Source of the DNA: Oscillospiraceae bacterium
GTDB taxonomy: Bacteria > Bacillota > Clostridia > Oscillospirales > Acutalibacteraceae
Length of the DNA: 64,000 bases
Direction of reading: 5' to 3'
NCBI GenBank assembly: GCA_015066085.1
Contig: SVPA01000003.1
Coordinates: 1-64,000 of the forward strand
Shown here: piece by piece, positions 1-8,733 of the stretch
Position numbering within the stretch: position 1 is the stretch's first letter
Layout of the letters: every line of letters starts with the position of its first letter
The notes under the pieces: generated by a model
What the model saw: only the letters and a program-made list of their open reading frames with translations
Told to the model about the DNA's origin: nothing
Databases searched by the model: none
Position numbers and translations under genes: made by a program

Positions 1-1
1 A

Positions 2-70
2 AGAAAAGACCTTATGAACGAAATTTCGAAAGATTTGAATAATCTGCTTGTTTTTCGAGAAGGTAAGTGA
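2..70 (+). CDS. C-terminal end of an unidentified protein (partial)
   Basis: Reading frame 2 is open from the left window edge to a TGA at 68-70. It gives about 22 residues ending in NNLLVFREGK, which has an ordinary charged composition. The ORF track does not list it because the start lies outside the window. The other two frames stop within the first 70 bases or look less protein-like. The family cannot be named from so little. It could be chance. Confidence 0.4.
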   Translation, partial: RKDLMNEISKDLNNLLVFREGK

Positions 71-99
71 TAAAATAACTGTGTAATAATAATTGGCTT

Positions 100-129
100 A
101 ATTATACAAAATGAATGTTTTGTATAATT
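100..129. promoter_or_regulatory. 12-bp perfect palindrome overlapping a -10 box, upstream of the recombinase gene
   Basis: AATTATACAAAA and TTTTGTATAATT are perfect inverted copies separated by TGAATG. The right arm contains TGTATAAT, a good -10 box. There is no GC-rich stem or following T-run, so an operator is more likely than a terminator. It ends about 70 bases before the chosen start of the recombinase. Confidence 0.45.
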
Positions 130-199
130 GAGGGAAGCGATTTTTGCTAATATTGCAGAATATACCGTAATATTACATGTTTTTATAAGGAGTGGTTAT

Positions 200-1189
200 A
201 TGAAAAGAGAGATTTTGATTAGTTCTCCCGAAGTTATCCATCAGTTTTTACTTTACAATGAAGCGATTAAAAATAAATCATCTGCTACTATTGATGAATA
301 CTTTCGTGACCTTCAGACCTTCTTTCGTTACATAAAAACAATTAAAGGACGCGTAGATACTACCGTAGAATTCAACCAGATTGAAATAAATGATGTAGAC
401 ATTGATTTAATAAAAACTATCAATGTAAATGATTTATATTCCTTTTTAGTTTATTGTAAAGATGAACGTTCAAATAACTCTACAACAAGAGCTCGTAAGG
501 TGTCCACGTTGCGTCAATTCTTTAAATATTTGTCTGTTCAGACGCACCAAATAGATGAAAACCCTGCTGAACTGCTTGATGCTCCAAAACTGAAGAAATC
601 ACTTCCCAAGCATCTTTCTCTTGAAGATTCCCTTAAATTACTGAATTCAGTAAAAGAGGGAAATAATCCGAATTCAATTAGAGATTACTGTATAATTACA
701 CTTTTTTTAAACTGCGGAATGCGACTAAGCGAACTTTGTAGTCTAAACGTAACTGATATTAAAGCAGACGGTTCACTTAGAATTCTTGGTAAGGGTAACA
801 AAGAACGGGTAATCTATCTAAATGAGGCTTGTCGCGCTTCCCTACTCGACTATCTTAAAATCAGGCCAATGGAGGGTATACCCGCAGATCATAAAAACGC
901 TCTTTTTATAAGCCGCAACAGACGAAGAATAAGCAATAAAACTGTTCAACATATAGTTTATACAAATCTCGAAAAAATCGGTCTTGGCGACCAAGGGCTT
1001 TCGGTTCACAAACTAAGGCATACTGCAGCAACACTTATGTATCAGCATGGTGGTGTTGATATCAGAGTTTTGCAGGATATTTTGGGTCACGAAAATTTAG
1101 GTACAACTCAAATATATACCCATGTAGCCGACAGTCAGGTCAAGAACGCTATTGATTCTAATCCGCTTTCTAGTATAAATAAGAAATAA
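200..1189 (+). CDS. Tyrosine recombinase, XerC/XerD family
   Basis: A 329-residue site-specific recombinase of the lambda-integrase superfamily. I chose the ATG at 200 over the ORF-track start at 128 because AAGGAGTGG precedes it at normal spacing. The N-terminal SAM-like DNA-binding domain covers roughly residues 10-110. The catalytic domain keeps every expected element: Arg I in CGMRLSEL, the hairpin Lys in GKGNKER, HKLRH, and LGHENLGTTQIYTH with the nucleophilic Tyr. No integrase neighbours, att repeats or phage genes are visible, so a housekeeping Xer protein is more likely than an element integrase. Whether it is the XerC or XerD partner is uncertain. A second, altered family member lies at 45401-46288. 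A 14-bp terminator follows the stop. Confidence 0.88.
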   Translation: MKREILISSPEVIHQFLLYNEAIKNKSSATIDEYFRDLQTFFRYIKTIKGRVDTTVEFNQIEINDVDIDLIKTINVNDLYSFLVYCKDERSNNSTTRARKVSTLRQFFKYLSVQTHQIDENPAELLDAPKLKKSLPKHLSLEDSLKLLNSVKEGNNPNSIRDYCIITLFLNCGMRLSELCSLNVTDIKADGSLRILGKGNKERVIYLNEACRASLLDYLKIRPMEGIPADHKNALFISRNRRRISNKTVQHIVYTNLEKIGLGDQGLSVHKLRHTAATLMYQHGGVDIRVLQDILGHENLGTTQIYTHVADSQVKNAIDSNPLSSINKK

Positions 1190-1192
1190 AAA

Positions 1193-1224
1193 AAGAGTGA
1201 TAAAGCAAACGCTTTATCACTCTT
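1193..1224. terminator. Bidirectional intrinsic terminator between recombinase and oadB
   Basis: AAGAGTGATAAAGC and GCTTTATCACTCTT form a perfect 14-bp stem with an AAAC loop, with A-runs on the left. It sits between two convergent stop codons and can serve both genes. Confidence 0.85.
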
Positions 1225-1228
1225 AATA

Positions 1229-2482
1229 TTATAGCATTTGTAAAAGAACACCTGCTGCAACGGCAGAGCCGATAACGCCGGCAACGTTCGGTCCCATCGC
1301 ATGCATAAGAAGGAAGTTTCCGGGGTCCTCTTCTTGACCAACTTGCTGTGAAACACGGGCAGCCATCGGAACGGCAGAAACTCCGGCAGAACCGATAAGA
1401 GGATTAACCTTACCTCCGGTAAGCAGATACATAAGTTTTCCGAACATAACACCACTTGCAGTGCTGATACAGAAAGCAACAAGACCCATTAAAACAATTC
1501 CAAGTGTTTTTGCATTTAGGAACGAAGCAGCATTGGTTGTTGCACCAACGGTAATACCAAGGAATATTGTAACAATATTCATAAGTTCGTTTTGTGCGGT
1601 TTTGCAGATTCGTTCAACAACACCCGATTCTTTCATAAGGTTACCAAGCATAAGCATTCCTACAAGAGGAGCAGCGTCAGGAATAAGAAGCGAAACGATA
1701 ATAGTAACCATTATAGGGAAGATAATTTTTTCGGTCTTGCTGACAGTTCGAAGTTCTGACATTCGAACAAGACGCTCTTTTCTTGTAGTGAGCAATTTCA
1801 TTATCGGCTTTTGAATGAACGGTATAAGTGCCATATAAGAATATGCCGCAACTGCAATTGGGCCTAGAAGTTCAGGAGAAAGTTTAGAGGTTACAAAAAT
1901 CGCAGTAGGTCCGTCAGCACCGCCTATAATACCGATTGAACCGGCGTCTTTGGGGTCAAAAACAAGACCGGGAATTCCGATTGAACCTATTGTAAGAGCA
2001 CCTACGAATGCCGCAAAAATACCAACTTGGGCGGCTGCACCAAGCAAGAAACTCTTTGGATTACTGATAAGAGGACCAAAGTCAGTCATACAACCTATAC
2101 CAAGGAAAATAAGAGGCGGATAAATTCCAAGTTTTACCCCTAAATATAATATGTCGAGAATACCCGCTTCGAATTCTTGACCTGCAAGCGGACCCGATTC
2201 ATGCACACCCGGAATAACGTGTCCTATTACAGACCAATCTATATGACCGCCGTCGAATAGTTCGGGATGAAAAACGTTGGCTCCGGGAAGGTTTGCAAGA
2301 AGCATACCGAAGGCAATCGGAAGCAAAAGAAGAGGTTCAAATTTCTTTACAATAGCCAGATAAAGCAGACCACATGCAATTGCAATCATGACCGCAAACT
2401 TCCAACCATCGCCCGTAAAAATGGCGGCAAAACCGGAATTAGAAAGAATTCCGACAACTGCATCTAAGAACGCCTGAAACAA
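1229..2482 (-). CDS. oadB: Sodium-translocating decarboxylase beta subunit (OadB/GcdB/MmdB family)
   Basis: A 417-residue multi-pass membrane protein. In this family it couples decarboxylation of a carboxybiotin carrier to sodium export. The hallmark [19 protein letters not shown] is present, as are the later [11 protein letters not shown] and GATTNA segments. About nine to eleven hydrophobic stretches fill the rest. The length fits the family. It follows oadG by 16 bases on the same strand, presumably in one transcript. No carboxyltransferase alpha subunit or biotin carrier gene is in the window. The substrate (oxaloacetate, methylmalonyl-CoA or glutaconyl-CoA) therefore cannot be fixed from this locus, and the symbol is by family convention. 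Confidence 0.9.
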   Translation of the reverse strand: MFQAFLDAVVGILSNSGFAAIFTGDGWKFAVMIAIACGLLYLAIVKKFEPLLLLPIAFGMLLANLPGANVFHPELFDGGHIDWSVIGHVIPGVHESGPLAGQEFEAGILDILYLGVKLGIYPPLIFLGIGCMTDFGPLISNPKSFLLGAAAQVGIFAAFVGALTIGSIGIPGLVFDPKDAGSIGIIGGADGPTAIFVTSKLSPELLGPIAVAAYSYMALIPFIQKPIMKLLTTRKERLVRMSELRTVSKTEKIIFPIMVTIIVSLLIPDAAPLVGMLMLGNLMKESGVVERICKTAQNELMNIVTIFLGITVGATTNAASFLNAKTLGIVLMGLVAFCISTASGVMFGKLMYLLTGGKVNPLIGSAGVSAVPMAARVSQQVGQEEDPGNFLLMHAMGPNVAGVIGSAVAAGVLLQML

Positions 2483-2498
2483 TTAAATTACCGCCTTT

Positions 2499-2879
2499 CT
2501 AAAAAGTTCTTGTATTATCTGCAATTCCTGCAGAAGCCCAGGCAGAACGCCTTGAACCTGATTTTTTAATTGACTTTATAATCGGTTTTTTACCACTACC
2601 CGAATAAATTGTGGCAATTGCCGCAGAAATGGCGGCTACAATTTCGTTTTGGTTGCTCGGTGCGTTTTGCGTAAGGATGATAGGTTCTTCTATATTGGTA
2701 TCTAAAGCCATTTTCTCAAGTTGAGCCTTATTAATTCTTTCAGATTTCTTTTCAGAAAGTTTTGTAGCAAAAGAACTAATTAAACCAAAAATCATAAGAA
2801 CAAGAACAAGCAATACAAGCATAGAAAAAACGATAACTATACCTGTAAAAGTAACATTAATTGCAACATCCGAGTACAT
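2499..2879 (-). CDS. oadG: Decarboxylase gamma-type small membrane subunit (OadG family)
   Basis: A 126-residue protein with one strong N-terminal transmembrane helix (roughly residues 8-32), then a charged linker and a C-terminal tail with NEIVAAISAAIA and SAWASAGI-NTR motifs, as seen in clostridial OadG/MmdD-type subunits. The subunit anchors and assembles the peripheral carboxyltransferase onto OadB. I prefer the ATG at 2879 (MYSDVAIN) over the ORF-track start at 2906, because AAGGGATG lies upstream and the extra residues look like leader. It is the first gene before oadB. Confidence 0.8.
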   Translation of the reverse strand: MYSDVAINVTFTGIVIVFSMLVLLVLVLMIFGLISSFATKLSEKKSERINKAQLEKMALDTNIEEPIILTQNAPSNQNEIVAAISAAIATIYSGSGKKPIIKSIKKSGSRRSAWASAGIADNTRTF

Positions 2880-2918
2880 TTGACTAACACATCCCTTATG
2901 AGACAAAAATCATTTTAT

Positions 2919-2947
2919 ATTATAATACAGATTTCATACAAATTCAA
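2919..2947 (-). promoter_or_regulatory. Sigma-A-type promoter for oadG-oadB
   Basis: On the minus strand, TTGAAT is separated by 17 bp from TATAAT, about 40 bases upstream of the oadG start. Confidence 0.7.
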
Positions 2948-2969
2948 GAAGATTTTACTTCAAATTTGC

Positions 2970-2996
2970 AAAATAAAAATGGCTTTTCAGCCATCT
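2970..2996 (-). terminator. Terminator after galK
   Basis: In the minus-strand transcript ATGGCT-GAAA-AGCCAT is followed by TTTTTATTTT directly after the galK stop. It separates the ackA-galK transcript from the oadG promoter. Confidence 0.75.
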
Positions 2997-4274
2997 TTAT
3001 TTTAAAGACATTTCAAACCCTCCAACAGGTCTGATTTTAAGGATATAGCAACTTCCCTGTCCAAAAACATTTTCAATCATTTGTTTATAATCATCAATCA
3101 TATCTGTAGGAATAAAGCACTGAATTGTTCCGGCAAAACCACCGCCGTGAACACGACAGGCTCCCCTTCCCTTTAAGAATCTTTCAGTCAGGGCAAGACC
3201 TAAACAAAGTCCTTGTTCGTTAACTGATGAAGTTGAATAAACATTTTGCAGATATTTATATGATGAATTACCCGATTCATTTATTAAACGCAGGAATTCG
3301 TCAAAATTGCCGCTTTTAAGGGCGTTTTTCTCTGCTTCGGCTCGTTCATCTTCTGCAAAAAAGTGCATTGCTCGAAGAACAGCGCGGTCGCCGCATTTTG
3401 CTTTAACTTCTGCAATTTTATTATAGAACTCATCTTGATTAACGTCACGAAGATAGTCTTTATTAAAGAAATTGCTTACATCACGGCATTCAACAGTTAT
3501 ATCTGCATAGTCTTGCGTTAAATTTGCGTGATTTCCGCCCGTATCAACAACACATAAGGCGTGATTATAGGTAGCAATATCAAAATCGACATTTTCAACA
3601 AGCGGTGCAGTTATATCTTTAAAATCTATAGCGGTAAAGCCGCCAAGAGCGCTCGCTGATTGGTCAAGCAGACCACAAGGTTTACCAAAATATATGCTTT
3701 CGGCTTTCTGCGAAATTTTAGCGATTTCAACCGGAGAAATTCTTCCGTCGTTAAACAGATAATTCATTGCAGTTCCAACGAAAACTTCAAAAGCAGCCGA
3801 AGAAGAAAGCCCCGAACCCTTTAGAACATTGCTGGTAGTGTAGGCATCAAAACCGTTAACATTATGACCGTTTGCCTTAAAATTAGCACACATTCCTCGA
3901 ATTAGTGCAGATGCTCTGCCAAATTCGGATTTATCAATGTCAAGTTGGGTTAAAGAAACATCATCTTGAGGGTAGCCTTCCGACTTAATTCTAACGATAC
4001 CCTCATTATTAACGGCAACTACGCCAACAATATCTAAATCAACACTTCCTGCAAAAACTCTTCCGTGCTGATGGTCGGTATGATTTCCGCCAACCTCGGT
4101 TCTGCCGGGCGCAGAAAAAATACGAATATGACTTCTGTCTCCAAAAAGTTTTACAAACTCATCAAGCGCTTTTATGTAACGTGCTTTAGCAGATTCAATG
4201 TCCTGATAAAGTAAAGCAAATTGTGAATCTAATTCACCACTGTTAATAAGAGCAACTATTTGGTCTTTATTCAA
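2997..4274 (-). CDS. galK: Galactokinase-family GHMP kinase
   Basis: About 425 residues. The family phosphorylates galactose to galactose-1-phosphate with ATP (Leloir pathway). Visible motifs are the GalK signature in the variant form GRTEVGGNHTDHQHG, the GHMP ATP loop GSGLSSSAAFE, the catalytic-Asp segment CGLLDQSAS, and the C-terminal VHGGGFAGT. An N-terminal extension of about 30 residues makes it longer than E. coli GalK. The supplied start is a GTG inside the SD site. TTG at 4274, eight bases after GAGG, is the better start. It sits just downstream of ackA, with no galT, galE or transporter nearby. Specificity for another sugar (for example galacturonate) cannot be excluded. Confidence 0.85.
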   Translation of the reverse strand: MNKDQIVALINSGELDSQFALLYQDIESAKARYIKALDEFVKLFGDRSHIRIFSAPGRTEVGGNHTDHQHGRVFAGSVDLDIVGVVAVNNEGIVRIKSEGYPQDDVSLTQLDIDKSEFGRASALIRGMCANFKANGHNVNGFDAYTTSNVLKGSGLSSSAAFEVFVGTAMNYLFNDGRISPVEIAKISQKAESIYFGKPCGLLDQSASALGGFTAIDFKDITAPLVENVDFDIATYNHALCVVDTGGNHANLTQDYADITVECRDVSNFFNKDYLRDVNQDEFYNKIAEVKAKCGDRAVLRAMHFFAEDERAEAEKNALKSGNFDEFLRLINESGNSSYKYLQNVYSTSSVNEQGLCLGLALTERFLKGRGACRVHGGGFAGTIQCFIPTDMIDDYKQMIENVFGQGSCYILKIRPVGGFEMSLK

Positions 4275-4288
4275 AAAATTCACCTCAA

Positions 4289-5488
4289 TTATTTTGAAAC
4301 AATCTCAAGTGTGTCTCGTGCAATAAGAAGTTCTTCGTTTGTCGGAACAACCCAAACTTGAACTTTAGAATCTTCGGAAGAAATTTTAATCTCTTGTCCG
4401 CTTGTATCGTTGTTCTCAAGATTTAGTTTAAAGCCGAGGAACTCAACCATTTCGCAAACATATTTTCTTGAACGGCGTTCATTTTCTCCAATTCCGCCTG
4501 TGAATACTATAGCGTCAACACCGCCCATTGCAGCAGCGTATGAGCCAATGAATTTGGCAACTTGATAATTTTGCATTTCGAAAGCAAGGCGGGCGCGGTG
4601 ATTACCTGCTTCGCCTGCTGCAATAACATCACGGCTGTCGTTAGAAATGCCTGAAATACCAAGCAGACCGGATTTCTTGTTTAGAATAGAGTTCATTTCA
4701 TCAGGAGAAATGTTGTCTTTTTTCATAATATAAGTGAGGATTGAGGGGTCGACACCACCCGAGCGAGTTCCCATCATAAAACCGTCAAGAGGAGTAAGTC
4801 CCATAGAGGTATCAACGCAAACGCCGTCTTTAATTGCAGAAATTGAGCAACCGTTTCCAAGGTGGCAGGTTATCATTTTAACATCCTTAAGGTCTTTATT
4901 CATAAGTTCTGCACAGCGTTTGCTTACAAATCTATGAGAGGTGCCGTGGAAACCATAGCGACGGATATTATATTTTTCGTAATATTCATAAGGAATTCCA
5001 TACATAAATGCCTTTTCAGGTATAGTTTGATGAAAGGCTGTGTCGAAGGTAGCAACCTGGGGTACATCAGGTCCGAATACCTTAATGCAAGCACGAATTG
5101 CTTGAGCATTTGCAGGATTGTGAAGAGGAGCAAGTTCGGCAAGTTCATCTATATCAGTTAATACTTTATCGGTAATTAAAACCGATTCGCCATAGATACT
5201 TCCGCCTTGTACAACACGATGTCCAATAGCAGATATTTCGGATATATCGTTAATAACTTTACCTTCTCCGTTTGTTAAAGAATCTATAACGGCTTCAAAT
5301 GCTTCAACATGAGTAGGCATTGCTATTTTTTTACTAAACTTTTTGTCGCCAACCTTGTGTTCGATGTTACTGTTTTCAGGAACGCCGATACGGTCGCAAA
5401 CACCCTTAGCAATTAGAATTTCGCCGTTCATATCGATAAATTGATACTTAAGCGAAGAACTGCCTGCATTGATTACAAGAATTTTCAT
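4289..5488 (-). CDS. ackA: Acetate kinase
   Basis: A 399-residue cytoplasmic enzyme that interconverts acetyl phosphate plus ADP with acetate plus ATP, the ATP-yielding end step of acetate fermentation. The N-terminal MKILVINAGSSSLKYQ, the RYGFHGTSH segment, HLGNGCS and VFTGGIGEN are all present, and the length matches the family. The usual partner gene pta is absent here; galK follows instead. The divergent neighbour tmcAL uses acetate. Confidence is very high from sequence alone. Confidence 0.97.
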   Translation of the reverse strand: MKILVINAGSSSLKYQFIDMNGEILIAKGVCDRIGVPENSNIEHKVGDKKFSKKIAMPTHVEAFEAVIDSLTNGEGKVINDISEISAIGHRVVQGGSIYGESVLITDKVLTDIDELAELAPLHNPANAQAIRACIKVFGPDVPQVATFDTAFHQTIPEKAFMYGIPYEYYEKYNIRRYGFHGTSHRFVSKRCAELMNKDLKDVKMITCHLGNGCSISAIKDGVCVDTSMGLTPLDGFMMGTRSGGVDPSILTYIMKKDNISPDEMNSILNKKSGLLGISGISNDSRDVIAAGEAGNHRARLAFEMQNYQVAKFIGSYAAAMGGVDAIVFTGGIGENERRSRKYVCEMVEFLGFKLNLENNDTSGQEIKISSEDSKVQVWVVPTNEELLIARDTLEIVSK

Positions 5489-5530
5489 AAAATCTTCGAC
5501 CTTTCATTTTGCAAATAATAGTTGAGGAAA

Positions 5531-5552
5531 AAATAATAATATGTTATTATTT
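5531..5552. promoter_or_regulatory. 9-bp palindrome in the ackA/tmcAL divergent region
   Basis: AAATAATAA-TATG-TTATTATTT is a perfect inverted repeat in the 137-bp gap between the divergent genes. It is AT-only, so it could be a protein-binding site or low-complexity coincidence. It lies 43 bp upstream of the ackA start codon, near where that promoter should be. Confidence 0.3.
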
Positions 5553-5584
5553 GTTAAACCTTATCATTAGTATAATACTTTATC

Positions 5585-5613
5585 TTGACAAATTTTTCAA
5601 GGCTTTTTAGAAA
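5585..5613 (+). promoter_or_regulatory. Candidate promoter for tmcAL
   Basis: TTGACA, a 17-bp spacer and TAGAAA. The -35 box is perfect and the -10 box is imperfect. The predicted transcript start is only about 10 bases before the TTG start. Confidence 0.45.
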
Positions 5614-5625
5614 GAAAGTGATTAT

Positions 5626-6789
5626 TTGCGTCTTGCAGGTATTGTTGCGGAGTTTAATCCCCTACACAATGGTCATAAATATATTATTGACTGCGCTAAA
5701 AGCGACGGTTTTGCGGTTGCTTGTGTAATTTCGGGAAACTTTGTTCAGCGTGGGGATTGTGCTATAATTCCAAAATTCAAACGTGCACAGACAGCAATCA
5801 ATGTTGGTGTAGATATTGTTTGTGAACTTCCTGTTCCCTGGTCAATGTCCACGGCGCAAAACTTTGCTTTAGGAGGCGTTTCACAACTTCTATCTCTTGG
5901 GGTCAGTCAAATTTACTTCGGTAGCGAATGTGGTGATGTTGAACTACTTAAAACAGTAGCAGAGACTCTTATTTCAGATGAGTTTAACAATCAAATAAAA
6001 GAACAACTTGATTGTGGTTTAACATACGCTAAACTGCGTCAAAATGTTATATCAAATATGCTTGGAGATAGGGCTTCAAATGTCCTTGAATGTCCAAACG
6101 ATACACTTGCGGTAGAATATATCTGCGCAGCGAAGAAACTTGGCTCAAAAGTAGACTTTAAAGCAATTAAACGTGTAGGTTCGGGACATAATGATGAAAT
6201 ACCAGAAGATAATTACTCCTCTTCAACCTTTATCAGAAATAAAGTCAAAACTCAAGAAATTCAGTGTTTAAGTCAATTTATGCCTAAAGAATCGCTTGAT
6301 GTTTTACTGAGTTCACCCATCGCTGATATAAATCGTATTGATAAAGCAATAATCTCAAGAATTAAACAGATTGATTCTTTGGAGTTATCGCAGGTTCCTG
6401 ATATCAGCGAGGGACTTGATAATTTAATATTAAGCAGGTCAAAAGATGCATATTCGTATAACGCGCTTTGCGAGGCGGTTAAATCTAAGAGATATACCAT
6501 GGCAAGAATAAGGAGAATACTGCTCTGTGCATATCTGGGAATAAACAGAGACTATTTTTTGTCTGAACCGCCCTATTTAAGAATACTTGGTTTTAGCAAA
6601 ACAGGGATAGACCTTTTACCAAAACAACCTATTAAGCCGATTATAATGAGAGTATCACAAATTAGCGAATTAGACGATTCTTGTAAGCAACTTTTCGGAC
6701 TTGAAATGAAGATTAATGAATTATACGCTCTTTGTCTTGATAAGCCACAAGATTTTGTTAGTGAGTACAAAGAAAAATTGATAAAATAA
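5626..6789 (+). CDS. tmcAL: tRNA(Met) cytidine acetate ligase TmcAL (YlbM family)
   Basis: A 387-residue protein of the nucleotidyltransferase fold. TmcAL activates acetate with ATP to acetyl-AMP and transfers the acetyl group to C34 of elongator tRNA-Met. The N-terminus GIVAEFNPLHNGHKY carries the HxGH-type nucleotide-binding motif (HNGH), followed by SGNFVQRGD and PVPWSMSTAQNFA, typical of the family. The start is TTG, with only a weak upstream AGAAAG as ribosome site. It is transcribed divergently from ackA, the enzyme that makes or consumes acetate, and converges on uvrC. Confidence 0.93.
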   Translation: MRLAGIVAEFNPLHNGHKYIIDCAKSDGFAVACVISGNFVQRGDCAIIPKFKRAQTAINVGVDIVCELPVPWSMSTAQNFALGGVSQLLSLGVSQIYFGSECGDVELLKTVAETLISDEFNNQIKEQLDCGLTYAKLRQNVISNMLGDRASNVLECPNDTLAVEYICAAKKLGSKVDFKAIKRVGSGHNDEIPEDNYSSSTFIRNKVKTQEIQCLSQFMPKESLDVLLSSPIADINRIDKAIISRIKQIDSLELSQVPDISEGLDNLILSRSKDAYSYNALCEAVKSKRYTMARIRRILLCAYLGINRDYFLSEPPYLRILGFSKTGIDLLPKQPIKPIIMRVSQISELDDSCKQLFGLEMKINELYALCLDKPQDFVSEYKEKLIK

Positions 6790-6822
6790 AAACAAGACCT
6801 CTGCTAGAGGTCTTGTTTTTTA
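6788..6822. terminator. Bidirectional terminator between tmcAL and uvrC
   Basis: AACAAGACCTCT and AGAGGTCTTGTT form a perfect 12-bp stem with a three-base loop, flanked by A-rich and T-rich runs. The uvrC stop codon TAG lies at the loop and right arm. Confidence 0.9.
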
Positions 6823-8627
6823 TAATAATTGATAACTTTTTCAGCAAGTTTAATTGAAAAACCTTTTTCTAAAAAATCATTGATACTTGCCGATTTGATG
6901 TTTTTTACAGTTTTAAAGGAGTTAATCAGTTTTTTCGCAGTTATGTCCCCTACCCCGTCAATCTTAGTAAGTTCAAGTTGAAGAGTTGATAGTTTAGTTC
7001 GCTGCCTATGGTATGAAATTGCGAAACGATGCACCTCATCCTGAATGGTTGTGACAAGAGTAAATGCTTTGCGGTTGGCCTTAATCTGTATATCCTCTCC
7101 ACCTGCCGTAATAGCCCTTGTCTTGTGTTTAGAGTCTTTTACCATTCCAAAAAGATGAATATTTAACTCATACTTGTTAATGGCTTTTCGAACTGCAGTA
7201 AGTTGTCCTGCACCGCCGTCAATTAGTATAAGGTCGGGCAGTTCTCTGAAACTTTCATCTTCGCCGATTAGATATTCGGTAAATCTTCGGTCAATAATTT
7301 CATTAAGTGATTTAAAGTCGTCCTGACCTAAAAAACCTTTTATTTTAAACTTTCTATATAGTCTTTTCACGGGTCTTCCGTCAATGAAGACAACCATTGA
7401 ACCGACATTCTCGCTTCCGGCAGTATTTGATATGTCGTATGCTTCAATTCTTCTTGGGACACTATTTAGACCTAAAAGGGTTGAAAGTTCGTTAAGAGCG
7501 GCTGTTTCTCTACCATTTCTTTCAATCTTATCTGAAAGAGCCTGTGCCGCATTTGAAAGGCACATATCAACAAGTTGCTTTTGAATTCCTTTTTGCGGAA
7601 CAGTAATTCTAATTTTTGATTTTTTAAATTCGCAAAGCCAGTTTTCAATCAACGCTATATCATCAAAATCGCTGTCGATTGCAATTTGGGCGGGTATATC
7701 TTCGGATTGATAATATTGCTGTAAAAACTCACCATAATAATCAGATTTTGTGTTTTTACCGTCAACATAAAAAATCTTTTTATCAGCAAGATGTCCTTTA
7801 ATAAAAACAAACAAACTTATACAAGCGGTTTCACCCACCATAGCAGTTGCAATAATATCTTGGCGTTTATTAGATGAAAGAATGACCTTTTGTTTTTCCT
7901 TGCTTTTCTCAAGTGCCGATATTCTGTCTCTTAAACGGGCGGCAGTTTCAAAATCAAGATTTTCTGCAGCGGCATTCATTCTTGATTTAAGTTTATTTAT
8001 ATCATCCTCATTTATCCCGTCAATAATATATTTTCTTGCCGAATTTAAAGTATCAATGTATTCGTCATAAGAAATTTTAGCGAAACATGGTGCACAACAA
8101 AGACCAATATGATAGTTAAGGCAAGGCTTTGACGGTTTGTCAAAATTTCTGTTACAGGTTGGGAGTTTAAAGAGTTTATTTACTTCATCAACAGATTCTT
8201 TAACGATATAACCTGAATAAAAGGGTCCGATATATTCGGCGCCATCTTGAAGAATTGTTTTATCTGTTTCAATTCTCGGCCACTTTTCACTTGTTATTTT
8301 AATATAATGATATCCCTTATCGTCTTTAAGCAAAATATTATATTTTGGTTGATGCTGTTTTATAAGAGAGTTTTCAAGTAATAAGGCTTCATATTCACTG
8401 TCACATATTATGGTTTCAAAACGGTCAACCTGCTCAACCATTTTTCTGACTTTCGCTGTATGATTCAGGTTGCTTCCAAAATACTGGGTTACTCTGTTTT
8501 TGAGGGCTTTTGCTTTACCGATATAAATAATGTCATTCTGGCGGTTTTTCATAATGTAGACCCCGGGAAACAAAGGCAGTTTATTGGCCTGTTCTTTAAG
8601 GGCTTTTAATTTATCTGCATTATTCAA
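6804..8627 (-). CDS. uvrC: UvrABC excinuclease subunit C
   Basis: A 607-residue DNA-repair endonuclease that makes both incisions around lesions recognised by UvrA and UvrB. Domains in order: GIY-YIG nuclease at about residues 14-95 (PGVYIMKN, IIYIGKA), a cysteine-rich segment (CLNYHIGLCCAPC), a UVR domain near 205-240 (LDFETAARLRD), the RNase H-like second nuclease (YDISNTAGSENVGSMVVF, DLILIDGGAGQL), and a C-terminal helix-hairpin-helix (LTKIDGVGDITAKKL). The start is TTG, seven bases after AAGGTGG. It is monocistronic between two terminating or promoter regions. Confidence 0.97.
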   Translation of the reverse strand: MNNADKLKALKEQANKLPLFPGVYIMKNRQNDIIYIGKAKALKNRVTQYFGSNLNHTAKVRKMVEQVDRFETIICDSEYEALLLENSLIKQHQPKYNILLKDDKGYHYIKITSEKWPRIETDKTILQDGAEYIGPFYSGYIVKESVDEVNKLFKLPTCNRNFDKPSKPCLNYHIGLCCAPCFAKISYDEYIDTLNSARKYIIDGINEDDINKLKSRMNAAAENLDFETAARLRDRISALEKSKEKQKVILSSNKRQDIIATAMVGETACISLFVFIKGHLADKKIFYVDGKNTKSDYYGEFLQQYYQSEDIPAQIAIDSDFDDIALIENWLCEFKKSKIRITVPQKGIQKQLVDMCLSNAAQALSDKIERNGRETAALNELSTLLGLNSVPRRIEAYDISNTAGSENVGSMVVFIDGRPVKRLYRKFKIKGFLGQDDFKSLNEIIDRRFTEYLIGEDESFRELPDLILIDGGAGQLTAVRKAINKYELNIHLFGMVKDSKHKTRAITAGGEDIQIKANRKAFTLVTTIQDEVHRFAISYHRQRTKLSTLQLELTKIDGVGDITAKKLINSFKTVKNIKSASINDFLEKGFSIKLAEKVINYYKKQDL

Positions 8628-8688
8628 AGAATCACCACCTTTTATATATTAATTTAATTTTATCCCTATTATCTGTTATTTGCAAGTG

Positions 8689-8717
8689 TTGATTTTTATT
8701 ATCAACTATAATATAAT
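8689..8717 (+). promoter_or_regulatory. Sigma-A-type promoter for the small lipoprotein
   Basis: TTGATT, a 17-bp spacer and TATAAT, with the ATG 16 bases further on behind GGTGAT. Confidence 0.65.
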
Positions 8718-8733
8718 GTCTATTGGTGATTAA

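Noticed and set aside
200-1189. Integrase of a prophage or ICE
   Set aside because: No att repeats, tRNA target, phage or conjugation genes are visible next to it; its Xer motifs suit a housekeeping role.
1135-1482. 115-residue minus ORF over the recombinase/oadB junction
   Set aside because: It crosses the terminator and overlaps two well-supported genes in another frame.
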